Positions 23,873 to 32,736 of a stretch of 64,000 bases of DNA are shown here, piece after piece. The stretch is from an uncultured Saprospiraceae bacterium (GTDB lineage Bacteria > Bacteroidota > Bacteroidia > Chitinophagales > Saprospiraceae). The DNA lies in contig CALJOK010000010.1 of NCBI GenBank assembly GCA_937981555.1, positions 1-64,000 on the forward strand, read 5' to 3'. The position numbers were made by a program, and so were the translations under genes. The notes beneath the pieces are model-generated. The model did not search any database. It was not told the DNA's origin and was given only the letters and a program-made list of their open reading frames with translations. Position 1 is the stretch's first letter. Every line of letters starts with the position of its first letter.

Positions 23873-24577
23873 ATGAAAAATTTATTATTAGCTATTTTAG
23901 TTTTTACTACCTCAATGTTAAGTGCTCAAAGTGAGAATCGACATGAAGTAACGCTTCGTTTAAAAAATGGAGACATGATCGAAGCAATGGTTCAACTAAA
24001 CCCTTCTCAACCTTGGAGTGACCAAAAGTCAATCACCGTTTTTGACAAATCGTTAGTTGACCAAGCGAGAATCAAACGGAAACAAAAAAAGAAATACAAA
24101 GCAAGCAAAGTAGAATATTTTGAAATCGGTGGAAGGCGATGGGAATCTCATAAAGTGATGATGCCCGAAGGAGAATATGGAGGTACTTTAAAAGGTGTCC
24201 CAACTCCTACTTTTTTGGAGAAAGTTGAAGAGGGAGCTATTTCAGTTTTCAAAGGCTATTCATATCCTCCTGGAATAATCTCAGGCGGAGAAATTTCTTA
24301 TGAAGATATTTATGAAGACATCAAAAACAACCCTAATTATTTTGTCATCAAGCATGCAGGAAAAAAACCGAAAGTAAAATATATCAACAATATCAATATT
24401 GAAAAATGGATCAAAGATGCTCCTGGAGTTTACGAAAAATTTGAAGCTGGTGAGTATGGTAACTTTAAAAGAAAGAAAGGAAAAAAATTAGGCAACTTTC
24501 TCAAAGGTCAAATTGAAAATGAAAATCCTGATTTGATCATTGGAATTATTATAGAATATAATGAGGAAATGAAATAA
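23873..24577 (+). CDS. Exported protein of unknown function
   Basis: 234 residues with a clear signal peptide (MKNLLLAILVFTTSMLSAQ). The mature part is basic and mixed alpha/beta: VTLRLKNGDMIEAMVQLNP at the start, a Lys/Arg-rich segment around residue 60 (RIKRKQKKKYKASKVEYFEI), YSYPPGIISGG in the middle and a basic KRKKGKKLGNFLKG before an acidic end. The opening motif resembles short proteins in which a modified-residue-like strand reports on gene expression of surface parts, but I recognise no domain. It is monocistronic, with a good terminator. Confidence 0.75.
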   Translation: MKNLLLAILVFTTSMLSAQSENRHEVTLRLKNGDMIEAMVQLNPSQPWSDQKSITVFDKSLVDQARIKRKQKKKYKASKVEYFEIGGRRWESHKVMMPEGEYGGTLKGVPTPTFLEKVEEGAISVFKGYSYPPGIISGGEISYEDIYEDIKNNPNYFVIKHAGKKPKVKYINNINIEKWIKDAPGVYEKFEAGEYGNFKRKKGKKLGNFLKGQIENENPDLIIGIIIEYNEEMK

Positions 24578-24605
24578 TTAAATCCCCTTGAAATATATCT
24601 CAACT

Positions 24606-24642
24606 AAAGACTACTTCAATCAATTTGAAGTGGTCTTTTTTT
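24606..24642 (+). terminator. Terminator of the unknown exported protein
   Basis: AAAGACTACTTCAA pairs with TTGAAGTGGTCTTT (one G-T or mismatch position) and is followed by seven T. Confidence 0.8.
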
Positions 24643-24650
24643 ACAAAAAA

Positions 24651-24678
24651 AAGGGATCTAGATTTCTCTAGATCCCTT
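24651..24678 (-). terminator. Terminator of the DUF4382 gene
   Basis: AAGGGATCTAGA pairs perfectly with TCTAGATCCCTT around a 4-base loop. Read on the minus strand, a T-run follows. Confidence 0.8.
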
Positions 24679-24721
24679 TACAATTAACATGAAATTCTTA
24701 TTTGTTTGAGTAACCTATCTT

Positions 24722-25285
24722 TTACAAAACCTTAATTACTGGTTTAAGCATCCATTTATTATTTCCTGTTTGATGAATAGATTCTTCAGCATCAAAATCT
24801 AAAATCAAATTATAAATACTTAAGCTATCCAATGGAGCATCAACTTTAATCTTCAATCCAGATTGTTGTGCGCTCGGTGTCTTTAATTCATACAAGTCAC
24901 CATCAACTTTAATGGTGTTATTTTCTCCTAAAATTAATCTAACCTGTTTAACAGTATCTAAAGTAATCATAGAAGAAGCTATAAGAGTATCTAAACCATT
25001 TTGAAAATCAAGTAAATTATAAACGCCTGCATTAGTTCCTAATCCGATAGAATCTCTATTATCATCTGATCCATATAATACTACTAATTTCAAATCAATA
25101 TTAACTTCCTCCACTCCAAGAGGAGCATCAGTCATTCGCACATTAAACATAGTTTCGGAAGTAGTAGAAATTGGATTTGTTGGTGTTTCATCATTTATGA
25201 TCGAAGCGTTTACTTGCTCTTTTTTACAAGAGGAAATCAAACCAATAATGCAAAGAATGGTAAAAACCGTTAATATTTTTTTCAT
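24722..25285 (-). CDS. DUF4382 lipoprotein
   Basis: 187 residues: signal peptide with lipobox ISSC (Cys20) and KKEQ behind it. The mature domain has the DUF4382 pattern: FNVRMTDAPLGVEEVNIDLK, then YNLLDFQNG, a VKQVRLILGENNTI strand and FDAEESIHQTGNNKWMLKP at the end. DUF4382 proteins are predicted surface beta-sandwich binding proteins, function unproven. It ends in its own terminator, downstream of the dockerin-like gene on the same strand; the 99-base gap leaves co-transcription possible. Confidence 0.88.
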   Translation of the reverse strand: MKKILTVFTILCIIGLISSCKKEQVNASIINDETPTNPISTTSETMFNVRMTDAPLGVEEVNIDLKLVVLYGSDDNRDSIGLGTNAGVYNLLDFQNGLDTLIASSMITLDTVKQVRLILGENNTIKVDGDLYELKTPSAQQSGLKIKVDAPLDSLSIYNLILDFDAEESIHQTGNNKWMLKPVIKVL

Positions 25286-25384
25286 GATATGTTTTGTTTA
25301 AAAAGAAAAAAAAGTTAGTTCAGATTGGTATATCCGAACCAACTTCGTTCATGGGATAAAAATGTGTATACTATTAATGGGAAT

Positions 25385-26473
25385 CTAATTTTTAATTAAT
25401 TTTCTCGTAACTATTCCTTCCTCCGTTTCGATCGCTACAAAATAAATACCTCGATCAAGTCCATCCGTTGAATAAGTTATTTCATTTGTCCTTAATCCTT
25501 GTTGAACCGAGACTAATTCACCTAACAAATTATAAAGGTGAATCGATTTGATTGAAGAGGATTCTGAGCTTACCGCAAAGAAATCAGAAAAAGGATTTGG
25601 GTTTATTTCAATATTCGACCTAAAGTCACTAATCGATTTTAGTCCTGTAACATTTTCAATAGTTATCATAACTGAATCTCTGACCACAGGAATATCTGTC
25701 AAATCAGGACTAAGCATTTTTACATTTTCTATTGAAATTTGAATAGTCGTGTCTGCAGTAACCAATCCGACAACAATATCTTCGATAATAATATTAAGTT
25801 TTCCTATTGTTCCAAAACCAGATATTGGCGTTTGATCTTTCCGAACAATCGCAATATCATAATTTCCAGTTACCGTATTTTTTATGGACAATTCATGCGT
25901 TTCATCGCTTCCATTCTCAATCCAGGAAGTAGGGTCCACATCAAATTCTAAATCATCAATTATATTTGGATCATACTTGATTGAAAATGCAATTCCATAA
26001 AAATCATTGACTGCATTACCTGTCTCACCCAAATTAATATCAATATCCATACTACCTGACAAACTCCCAACTCCAGAGGTATTGATTAATTTTAGTGGTA
26101 TATCTAAACCTCCAGTTCCATTAGAAAAAACATCTGGCGTAACCACTCCATGAGTCAATCCATAATTATCTTTGATTGGATTTTTGATATCGTCCTTATC
26201 AATTAATCCATTTCCATCACAATCTGCATAGGCATGATTAAGTCCATTGAAAAAAGTCCCAGTCCAAAAAGTGGTAATATCTTCAGCCTGCCAATTAATC
26301 GAGGCATTATCACGAACAGGCCCAGTCTCTCCATAAGCCAATCCTACAAACAACACATCGACAACATTTACTTCACCATTGTTATTAGCATCTCCTGGCC
26401 AAAGCTGTTGAGCATTTAGCAAATTGCCGAAAGAGCAAAAATAAAATAATAAAATAGTTAATGTGCTTCTCAT
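25385..26473 (-). CDS. Dockerin-like / cohesin-like T9SS type A cargo protein
   Basis: 362 residues. Signal peptide ends NLLNAQQ. At the N-terminus two calcium-loop motifs (PGDANNNGEVNVVDVLFVG and ADCDGNGLIDKDDIKN, about residues 25-115) resemble dockerin type I EF-hands. A beta-sandwich of about 150 residues follows (VNDFYGIAFSIKYDPNIIDD, YDIAIVRKDQTPISGFGTIG), similar in style to cohesin-like domains. The C-terminus (INPNPFSDFF, IHLYNLLGELV, GIYFVAIETEEG, TRKLIKN) is a T9SS type A sorting domain. It is thus a secreted surface protein with calcium-dependent assembly potential. Promoter at 26515-26545. Confidence 0.88.
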   Translation of the reverse strand: MRSTLTILLFYFCSFGNLLNAQQLWPGDANNNGEVNVVDVLFVGLAYGETGPVRDNASINWQAEDITTFWTGTFFNGLNHAYADCDGNGLIDKDDIKNPIKDNYGLTHGVVTPDVFSNGTGGLDIPLKLINTSGVGSLSGSMDIDINLGETGNAVNDFYGIAFSIKYDPNIIDDLEFDVDPTSWIENGSDETHELSIKNTVTGNYDIAIVRKDQTPISGFGTIGKLNIIIEDIVVGLVTADTTIQISIENVKMLSPDLTDIPVVRDSVMITIENVTGLKSISDFRSNIEINPNPFSDFFAVSSESSSIKSIHLYNLLGELVSVQQGLRTNEITYSTDGLDRGIYFVAIETEEGIVTRKLIKN

Positions 26474-26514
26474 AAAATCATCAGTTCAGGGAAATTTTCT
26501 TCGTATTTATAATC

Positions 26515-26545
26515 CAAATGTACTCCAGATATAAAGATAATCCAA
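26515..26545 (-). promoter_or_regulatory. Promoter of the dockerin-like gene
   Basis: On the minus strand TTG (26543-26545), a 20-base spacer and TACATTTG (26515-26522) fit the consensus; the start codon is 41 bases downstream. Confidence 0.6.
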
Positions 26546-26589
26546 TTACATTATATCTTATTTTTCAGATTTTTTTTGAAAAAAAATAT

Positions 26590-26597
26590 TACATTTG
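26590..26597 (+). promoter_or_regulatory. -7 box facing the helical-repeat orphan gene
   Basis: TACATTTG matches TAnnTTTG, 125 bases before the start at 26723. The only nearby TTTG (26575-26578) is too close to act as the -33 element. Confidence 0.35.
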
Positions 26598-26722
26598 CCA
26601 TTTAAGTTATTCTTCCATATAACGCATAACAAACTGACTATCAACTAACTAAGTATTATTTTTTAAAATCAATTAAAACTCAGATAAATCTATTTTTTTC
26701 AGGTTTTTTACGAATTTATACT

Positions 26723-28123
26723 ATGACAGAAAGTAAATTAATTCAGCTTTTAAAGACTTTTTCTACCGAAGAGTGGCGTCGATTCAATGAATTTGTTGCC
26801 TCCCCTTATTTTAATAAGAAAGAAGAACTGGTCATTTTTAGCCAATATCTCCGAGGTTTAGCGCCTAAATTTTCTCCAAAAAAACTTTCCAAAGTGGAAA
26901 TCTTCAAAGTCATTTTTCCCAAAAAAGAATATGATGAAAAACGATTAAGCTATTTAATGAATTATTTATTGGAGTTAGCAGAAAAATTTATTGGTTGGAA
27001 ATTAATCGAAAATCAACCTACTGTTTTAGAATTAAATACGCTCTCCGCTTTTGCTGATCGAAAATTACATAAACACTATCAGCAAAAATTTCGTAAAACT
27101 TCTCTAAAAATTAAAGCTGAAAAAATTTCAGATCAACATTTTTATCTCAATCAATTCATATTGGCAGATATTGCTTCCAAAGAATTTGATAATCGAATGG
27201 TGAGAACTTTTAATGGTCATCTCCAAAATGTAACGAACCATTTAGATCATTTTTATTTTCTCAACAAATTAAAACATTGTTGCGCGATCATTGACCGACA
27301 GCAAGTGTTGGCTGATAAATATGAATTAAATTTTGTTGACGAATTAAAAAATTACCTCCTTCAACAAAATGACAATCCCCCTGAAATTGATATTTACCTA
27401 CATGTCCTTTTGATGTTGACAGAAGAAAAATCTGATGAATATTTTGATCGATTAAAAGTATTATTTAAAACCCATTTTGATTTACTCACCAAACCTGTCA
27501 AAAAGGAAATCTATTTTGCCTTAATTAATTTTTGTCTTAGGAAGATTCGAAAAGGTGAAAGAAATTATGTTTCGGAAGCTTTAGATATTTATCAAGACGG
27601 GATTCGTAGTGAGGTGATTTTTGAAAACGGATTCCTTTCCCCTTGGACATTTACCAATGTGGTCAAATTAGCATTGCGTCTTAAAAGATATGATTGGATC
27701 AAAGATTTTATTTGGGAGAACGAAAGTAAAATTTCCGAGCAATTTAGAGAAAATGCCTTGTATTATAATTTATCGGAACTGTATTATTATACAAAAGATT
27801 ACGAGCAAGCGTTAGATCATTTGAATCGAGTAAAATTTTCAGATTTGAATTATCACTTGGGCTCAAGAGTTATTTTGATCAAAATATATTATGAGACGGA
27901 TGAGCAATATGCCTTAACTTCTCTCATTGCCTCTTTTACGATTTTTTTAAAAAGGAATAAAAACATTTCTAGTAATTTACAAAAGACGTTTTTAAATTTT
28001 TGCGAAATATTAAATTTGATTCTTCGAAATAAAGAAGAGAAAAATGAGTCAATCAAAACTAAAATTAAAGAGACCACTCTTTTGACTGATCGAGAATGGC
28101 TACAAAATATTTTGGAGAAATAG
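26723..28123 (+). CDS. Cytoplasmic helical-repeat protein of unknown function
   Basis: 466 residues, all-alpha by pattern, no signal peptide and no membrane segment. The N-terminus (MTESKLIQLLKTFSTEEWRR, FNEFVASPYFNKKEELVIF) and the TPR-like C-terminal part (ALYYNLSELYYYTKDYEQAL, HLNRVKF) suggest a superhelical protein. From memory, paralogues with the N-terminal SxEEWRRFxxFVASPYFNK pattern are common in Saprospiraceae, with no assigned function. The rich Lys/Phe/Tyr content follows the AT-rich genome. It stands alone between a divergent T9SS cargo gene and a long spacer. Confidence 0.8.
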   Translation: MTESKLIQLLKTFSTEEWRRFNEFVASPYFNKKEELVIFSQYLRGLAPKFSPKKLSKVEIFKVIFPKKEYDEKRLSYLMNYLLELAEKFIGWKLIENQPTVLELNTLSAFADRKLHKHYQQKFRKTSLKIKAEKISDQHFYLNQFILADIASKEFDNRMVRTFNGHLQNVTNHLDHFYFLNKLKHCCAIIDRQQVLADKYELNFVDELKNYLLQQNDNPPEIDIYLHVLLMLTEEKSDEYFDRLKVLFKTHFDLLTKPVKKEIYFALINFCLRKIRKGERNYVSEALDIYQDGIRSEVIFENGFLSPWTFTNVVKLALRLKRYDWIKDFIWENESKISEQFRENALYYNLSELYYYTKDYEQALDHLNRVKFSDLNYHLGSRVILIKIYYETDEQYALTSLIASFTIFLKRNKNISSNLQKTFLNFCEILNLILRNKEEKNESIKTKIKETTLLTDREWLQNILEK

Positions 28124-28561
28124 TATTTTTAATAATAAAACAAAGGCAAAATTCTATCTACATTATTTTGAATAAGAAAAGAACAATCACGCTTTCCTAA
28201 ACTAAAATCTTTAAATTAATTTCACATTAAAAAAATTTTACATTAGTTTGCAAAACTTTTAATTTGGCATAAATATTTAAAACTGAATTTTTATTTTAAA
28301 TAAATAATTTTTTTAATTAAAATTTTATACATTTGATCATCAAACAAATTTTAATTTATCCTCAATCTCTCATCTTATTCTCTTTTAAAACACAAAAAAA
28401 CTAAATTTCATCTACCACTTTATGTTCCCCCTTTAATAAAAACCATTGATTTGTGCTATCTATTTATCCATAACTGGATATTTATTAAACTATATTTTTT
28501 ATGGTATTACTACCGTATTGCATTTAACCATTTTATTTAACCTACTAAATTTTAAGCTTGT
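28124..28561. other. Long AT-rich spacer before the subtilase lipoprotein
   Basis: 438 bases without a gene. A -7 box TACATTTG (28328-28335) would give a leader of about 220 bases; no -33 partner is clear. No terminator hairpin for the upstream gene was recognised. Confidence 0.4.
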
Positions 28562-29788
28562 ATGAAGAACACAACCGTCAAAACACTATTTGCTATTGCT
28601 ATCTGCGCTTTTGTGCTATATAGCTGTGCTAAAGATAGTACAACACTACAAACAGAAATTCAAGAAGCCGAAGTTGCTCATGTAATTATGTACAACCAAG
28701 GCCAACCAATAGAAGGTAGCTACATTGTTGTTTTCAAAGAAGATGCATTTCCTTCTCTTTTAGGAAGAGCTGCCATCAACAAAGAAAATTACAAATTGCA
28801 AAAGTCTAAATTGGAAAATGATTCCAAAGAAATCTTAAGAGAAAAAGGCTTTGTAGGAAAAGAAGTAAAACAATCTTATGTTAAGACCCTTAAAGGTATT
28901 GCTTTAGAATTGAACAATGATGAATTAGAAACATTAAGAAGAGATGACCGTGTTGCTTATATTGAGCAAGATCAAATCTTAAGTGTGACGATGGGTGGCC
29001 CTCCAGGTGGAGGTGGAGGTGGAGGTGATCCACAAACTACTCCTTGGGGAGTTACTCGAGTTGGTGGTGCTATTGATGGAACCAATGCAGGAACTGCTTG
29101 GATCATTGATTCAGGAATTGATTTAGATCACCCTGACTTAAATGTTGATGTAGCTAATAGTGCAACATTTTTGGGTGGAAACTCAACTCCAGATGATCAA
29201 AATGGACATGGTACTCATGTAGCCGGAACTGTAGCTGCTTTAGATAATGCTATAGGTGTAATCGGTGTAGCAGCAGGAGCTCCTGTTGTTTCAGTTAGAG
29301 TTCTAGATAGAAGAGGAAGTGGATCTAACTCAGGTGTAATTGCAGGTGTTGATTATGTAGCAGCAAATGCTTCGAGCGGTGATGCAGCAAACATGAGTTT
29401 AGGTGGTGGAATTTCTAACGCATTAGACAATGCTGTTGCAGCAGCTTCTGCTACTTGTCCTTTTGCTTTGGCAGCAGGAAACGAATCTCAAAATGCTAAC
29501 AATAGTTCTCCAGCAAGAGTTAATGGAAACAATATTTATACTGTTTCTTCTATGGCTCAAGGAGACAACTGGTCAAGTTTTTCTAACTACGGAAATCCTC
29601 CAGTAGATTATTGTGCACCAGGTTCAAGTATTAATTCTACTTGGAAAAGTGGAGGCTATAATACGATCAGCGGAACATCTATGGCTGCTCCGCATGTTTG
29701 TGGAATCCTTCTTATAGGAGGCATCACAAGTGATGGAACTGTAAATGGAGATCCTGATGGAAATGCTGATGATATCGCACACCATTAA
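28562..29788 (+). CDS. Subtilisin-like (S8) serine peptidase lipoprotein
   Basis: 408 residues. Lipobox LYSC (Cys22) makes it a lipoprotein. An inhibitor I9-type propeptide (about 45-140: GSYIVVFKEDAFPSLL, IALELNNDELETLRRDDRV, YIEQDQ) is separated from the catalytic domain by a poly-Gly linker (GGPPGGGGGGG). Triad: Asp about 182 in WIIDSGIDLDH, His about 216 in NGHGTHVAG, Ser about 373 in GTSMAAPHV; the oxyanion Asn is in AAGNESQ. The core resembles proteinase K. It ends about 35 residues after the Ser helix with no sorting domain, so lipidation is the only anchor. A terminator-like hairpin follows. Confidence 0.93.
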   Translation: MKNTTVKTLFAIAICAFVLYSCAKDSTTLQTEIQEAEVAHVIMYNQGQPIEGSYIVVFKEDAFPSLLGRAAINKENYKLQKSKLENDSKEILREKGFVGKEVKQSYVKTLKGIALELNNDELETLRRDDRVAYIEQDQILSVTMGGPPGGGGGGGDPQTTPWGVTRVGGAIDGTNAGTAWIIDSGIDLDHPDLNVDVANSATFLGGNSTPDDQNGHGTHVAGTVAALDNAIGVIGVAAGAPVVSVRVLDRRGSGSNSGVIAGVDYVAANASSGDAANMSLGGGISNALDNAVAAASATCPFALAAGNESQNANNSSPARVNGNNIYTVSSMAQGDNWSSFSNYGNPPVDYCAPGSSINSTWKSGGYNTISGTSMAAPHVCGILLIGGITSDGTVNGDPDGNADDIAHH

Positions 29789-29815
29789 TATTTTTAAAAA
29801 ATAATTTAGATATTT

Positions 29816-29843
29816 GGAGGCGGGCAATTTTGCCCGCCTTCTT
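29816..29843 (+). terminator. Terminator hairpin after the subtilase
   Basis: GGCGGGCA (29819-29826) pairs with TGCCCGCC (29831-29838) around AATT, followed by TTCTTA. It is strikingly GC-rich for this region. Confidence 0.7.
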
Positions 29844-29862
29844 AGTTTACGAAAAAAAACAT

Positions 29863-31422
29863 ATGAAAAACCCGAGTAAAAAATATTTATTTTTCCTTTC
29901 ATTTTTAGAAGGTGGTTCTGTGATGGCTTGTGAATTGATCGGTGCAAAATTATTAGCGCCATTTTTTGGAACATCCCTTTACGTTTGGGCTGCGGCCTTA
30001 GCATTGACACTTGGTGGTTTGACGATAGGCTATTTTTTAGGTGGTCGCTTTTCTAAAACATATGCAGGGAGTTATTCTTTTTTGTATTGGGTTTTAATTT
30101 GTGCAGGATTGCTGTTAGTAGTGATGCCATTTACGAGTGAGATGATCATGAATCAAACCATTAATCTTTCTTTAGAAATGGGTGCTATCTTTTCCTTGCT
30201 TATATTTATGTTACCACCTTTGGTTTTTATGGGAATGGTCTCCCCTATTATTATTAATCTTTTGACGGAGGATGTAAAGTCTGCTGGAAATAGTGCGGGG
30301 AATGTTTACGCCATTTCTACCCTTGGTGGAATCCTTGCCACATTTATTATGGGATTTTATATTATTCCAAATTTCGGCCTGGAAATGCCTGCTGTGGTGA
30401 TTGGATTTTTGCTTACGCTGTTCCCTCTAATTTCTCTTTTTATTAATAAAAATAAAAATGCAGCAGTTGTAATTATATTGTTAGCTGGATTTGCATTTTT
30501 GAGTTTAAAACCTTCCGAACAATTTAATGAAGAGTACAAAGTGTTATATCAATCAGAAGGAATATTAGGACAAGTGAAAGTAGTTGATCATCCATCTTAT
30601 GACATCACTTCTGATCATCGAGATGGAAGAGCCTTAATCGTTAATAACACTTTGCAAACTTATGTTGGATTGGAAAATGATCTCCAATACAGCATTTGGA
30701 GTTGGGCCAATTACTTTCCAACTGCTGCTTCCATTTTCCCAAAAGGATCTAAAGTTTTATTACTTGGTTTAGGTGGAGGTACTTTAGTCAAACAATTGGA
30801 TCGACTAGGTTTTGAGACTGATGTAGTAGAAATTGATAAAAGAATTTGGGAAGTATCTGTTGATTATTTTAATCTAGATCCTTCCACTAATGTCATCATA
30901 GATGATGCTAGACATCATGTAAGAATTACTGATAAAAAATATGACATCGTTATTTTTGATACTTTCTTGAGCGAAGCGGTGCCTGAACATTTGGTGACCA
31001 TCGAAGGGTTTGAAGACACAAAAAAAATCTTAAATCCTGGGGGAATGATTATGATTAATTTCTATGGTTATGTAAAAGGGGAATTAGGAACTGCTGCAAG
31101 ATCAGTTTATAAAACGTTAGAAAAGTCTGGTTTTAAAACAGATATTTTAGCAACTCCAGGAAATGAAGCTACTCGGAATTTAATTTTTCTAGCTTCTGAA
31201 ATAGAAAAGGATTTTTCCAAAACAAATTACAATGAACAGAATTTTGAGAAAATAAATGACCTCTACGATCACTTCATTGATCCTCGAACCATGAACTTAA
31301 ATAATGCAAAAATACTTTCTGACAAAAAACCTCAACTCGCAAAGCTTTACACTAAAGCCGCTAGAGAATGGAAAAAAAATTACAATAAGTATTACCGTAA
31401 ATACTTTGTTATAAAAGATTGA
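29863..31422 (+). CDS. Membrane-anchored spermidine-synthase-like protein
   Basis: 519 residues from ATG 29863; the frame opens earlier, but that part lies in the terminator hairpin. The N-terminal half has about seven hydrophobic segments (FLSFLEGGSVMACELIGAKL, YVWAAALALTLGGLTIGYFL and others, to about residue 225). The C-terminal half is a Rossmann-fold spermidine synthase-like domain: LLLGLGGGTLVKQLDR (SAM-type loop), DVVEIDKRIWEVS, IIDDARHHVR and IFDTFLSEAVPEHL. The usual active-site DSxDP is DTFLSE, so one Asp is missing and polyamine synthesis is doubtful. Such fusions (MFS/SpdSyn) are widespread and poorly understood. It has its own start region. Confidence 0.88.
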   Translation: MKNPSKKYLFFLSFLEGGSVMACELIGAKLLAPFFGTSLYVWAAALALTLGGLTIGYFLGGRFSKTYAGSYSFLYWVLICAGLLLVVMPFTSEMIMNQTINLSLEMGAIFSLLIFMLPPLVFMGMVSPIIINLLTEDVKSAGNSAGNVYAISTLGGILATFIMGFYIIPNFGLEMPAVVIGFLLTLFPLISLFINKNKNAAVVIILLAGFAFLSLKPSEQFNEEYKVLYQSEGILGQVKVVDHPSYDITSDHRDGRALIVNNTLQTYVGLENDLQYSIWSWANYFPTAASIFPKGSKVLLLGLGGGTLVKQLDRLGFETDVVEIDKRIWEVSVDYFNLDPSTNVIIDDARHHVRITDKKYDIVIFDTFLSEAVPEHLVTIEGFEDTKKILNPGGMIMINFYGYVKGELGTAARSVYKTLEKSGFKTDILATPGNEATRNLIFLASEIEKDFSKTNYNEQNFEKINDLYDHFIDPRTMNLNNAKILSDKKPQLAKLYTKAAREWKKNYNKYYRKYFVIKD

Positions 31423-31596
31423 TTTAAGGTTCACTTTTTGGTGATTGAGTTATTAGGTTATTTGTTATTAGATTTCTTGAATACCTAATGACCAACTCTT
31501 TCATGTAATTATTTAAGTGACTCCAAAAAAATGCACTCGTCAAAAAAATAATCAAAACAACTTAAACCAATATTTCATTTAATTAAAATCGACAAT

Positions 31597-31818
31597 ATGA
31601 AAAATTCAATGACTTTATTTTCTGTACTTTTTATGCTTACTCTTTCTGCCTGTGGAGGTGGTTCAAATGCCGCTGCGGAAGAAGCTGCAATCAAAGAAGA
31701 AGTTCAAAAACTTGATTCCATCAGTACTGAAATAGACCAAGTGGCAACTGAAATTGAAGACAAAACCAAAGCTTTAGATGAAGCTATTTCAGCAATGGAA
31801 AAAGAATTAGAACAATAA
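31597..31818 (+). CDS. Small coiled-coil lipoprotein
   Basis: 73 residues. Signal peptide with lipobox LSAC (Cys19) followed by GGG, then an Ala/Glu-rich helix of about 45 residues (EEAAIKEEVQKLDSISTEID, VATEIEDKTKALDEAISAME) with heptad spacing. In size and layout it recalls murein lipoprotein-like spacers, but the C-terminus (KELEQ) has no terminal Lys-Tyr-Arg-Lys, so peptidoglycan linkage is unlikely. It lies 41 bases before a second small exported gene and is probably co-transcribed with it. Confidence 0.75.
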   Translation: MKNSMTLFSVLFMLTLSACGGGSNAAAEEAAIKEEVQKLDSISTEIDQVATEIEDKTKALDEAISAMEKELEQ

Positions 31819-31859
31819 TTTTCAAACTCAATAACTATTGTAAATCAAAAACTTAAATT

Positions 31860-32600
31860 ATGAAAAATTTAAAAATGATTTTATCGCTTTCTTTCTTCTT
31901 AATTTTTTCCCTGGTCAGCAATGATGCTTTTGCGCAAGGAAAAGGAAAAGACAAACAAAAAGAAAAAATGGAGAAAGCCAAAAAAGCTGGCAAAGGAAAG
32001 GCGAAGAAAATGGATAAAAAAATAGATGCCGAAGTGACTGATGCTGAAATGAATGCTCAAGATGCAAAAGGAAAAATAAAAGGAAAGGGAAAAGAGATGA
32101 AGGAAAAAATGAAAGGAAAAAAAGGTGACCACAAAAGTGATGGGCATGATGAAGATGGACACGATCATGATGAAGCCAACCATGATCATGATGAAGGTGA
32201 CCACGATCACGATGGTGAGAAAAAAGAAAAGAAAGCCAAAAAAGAGATGAAGGAAAAAGAAAACAAAGGAAAGGCTTATGGAAAAGACAAAGGCGATTTG
32301 AAAGAGAAAGAATTTGGGAAAGCTAGGTCAGAAGAAGCAAGAAATAAGGTTAAAGAAAAAAAGGAGAAAGCAAAAACAAAGGTCAATAAAGGAGAAGAAA
32401 AGTCAAGTGCTGCTCGAGAAAAAGTTGCTAATGCAAAAACAGAATTGGCAAAACAAATCAAGGAAGGAAAAATATCTGAGGAAGATGCATCTCGAAAAGA
32501 TGTGGCAATTAAGAAAGCGGAAAAAGTATTAGATGACCTAGACCAAAGTATTAAAAAAGGTAAAAAGAAATTAAGTGAAGAAACTGGATCAGAAAATTAG
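31860..32600 (+). CDS. Exported Lys/Glu-rich protein with His/Asp-rich centre
   Basis: 246 residues. A signal peptide (SFFLIFSLVSNDAFAQ, end about 26) is followed by almost unbroken charged low-complexity sequence. The middle (about residues 97-120; DGHDEDGHDHDE, NHDHDEGDHDHDG) is rich in His and Asp and could bind metal ions such as Zn, Cu or Ni. Flanking segments are Lys/Glu helices (KKAKKEMKEKENKGKAYG, SEEASRKDVAIKKAEK). No known domain is recognised. A short 41-base gap to the small lipoprotein suggests an operon. Metal storage or cell-envelope buffering is an inference. Confidence 0.8.
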   Translation: MKNLKMILSLSFFLIFSLVSNDAFAQGKGKDKQKEKMEKAKKAGKGKAKKMDKKIDAEVTDAEMNAQDAKGKIKGKGKEMKEKMKGKKGDHKSDGHDEDGHDHDEANHDHDEGDHDHDGEKKEKKAKKEMKEKENKGKAYGKDKGDLKEKEFGKARSEEARNKVKEKKEKAKTKVNKGEEKSSAAREKVANAKTELAKQIKEGKISEEDASRKDVAIKKAEKVLDDLDQSIKKGKKKLSEETGSEN

Positions 32601-32630
32601 TTTTAAACCACTTTTTTATCATCCTTAATG

Positions 32631-32670
32631 AAAAATAGCCAATTATGAGATTTCATAGTTGGCTATTTTT
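32631..32670 (+). terminator. Terminator after the His-rich protein
   Basis: AAAATAGCCAA pairs with TTGGCTATTTT, inner ATGA/TCAT extends the stem, and T9 follows. Confidence 0.8.
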
Positions 32671-32673
32671 TTT

Positions 32674-32681
32674 TATTTTTG
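32674..32681 (+). promoter_or_regulatory. -7 box of the yebC gene
   Basis: TATTTTTG matches TAnnTTTG and lies 55 bases before the yebC start; it overlaps the T-run of the preceding terminator. Confidence 0.4.
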
Positions 32682-32736
32682 CGGCGTCAAAACTGAAGCT
32701 TTTAAATTATTAAAAATTTATATAAATAAATTCACC

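Noticed and set aside
29830-29862. Extension of the spermidine-synthase-like protein from TTG 29830
   Set aside because: Lies in the terminator hairpin; the ATG at 29863 starts a normal N-terminus.
31452-31489. Inverted repeat ATTAGGT/ACCTAAT after the spermidine-synthase-like gene
   Set aside because: Only seven pairs with a 24-base loop and no T-run; too weak to call a terminator.
32659-32736. 26-codon extension of YebC
   Set aside because: The family start is MGRAFEYRR at 32737, and the extension covers the terminator and promoter box.
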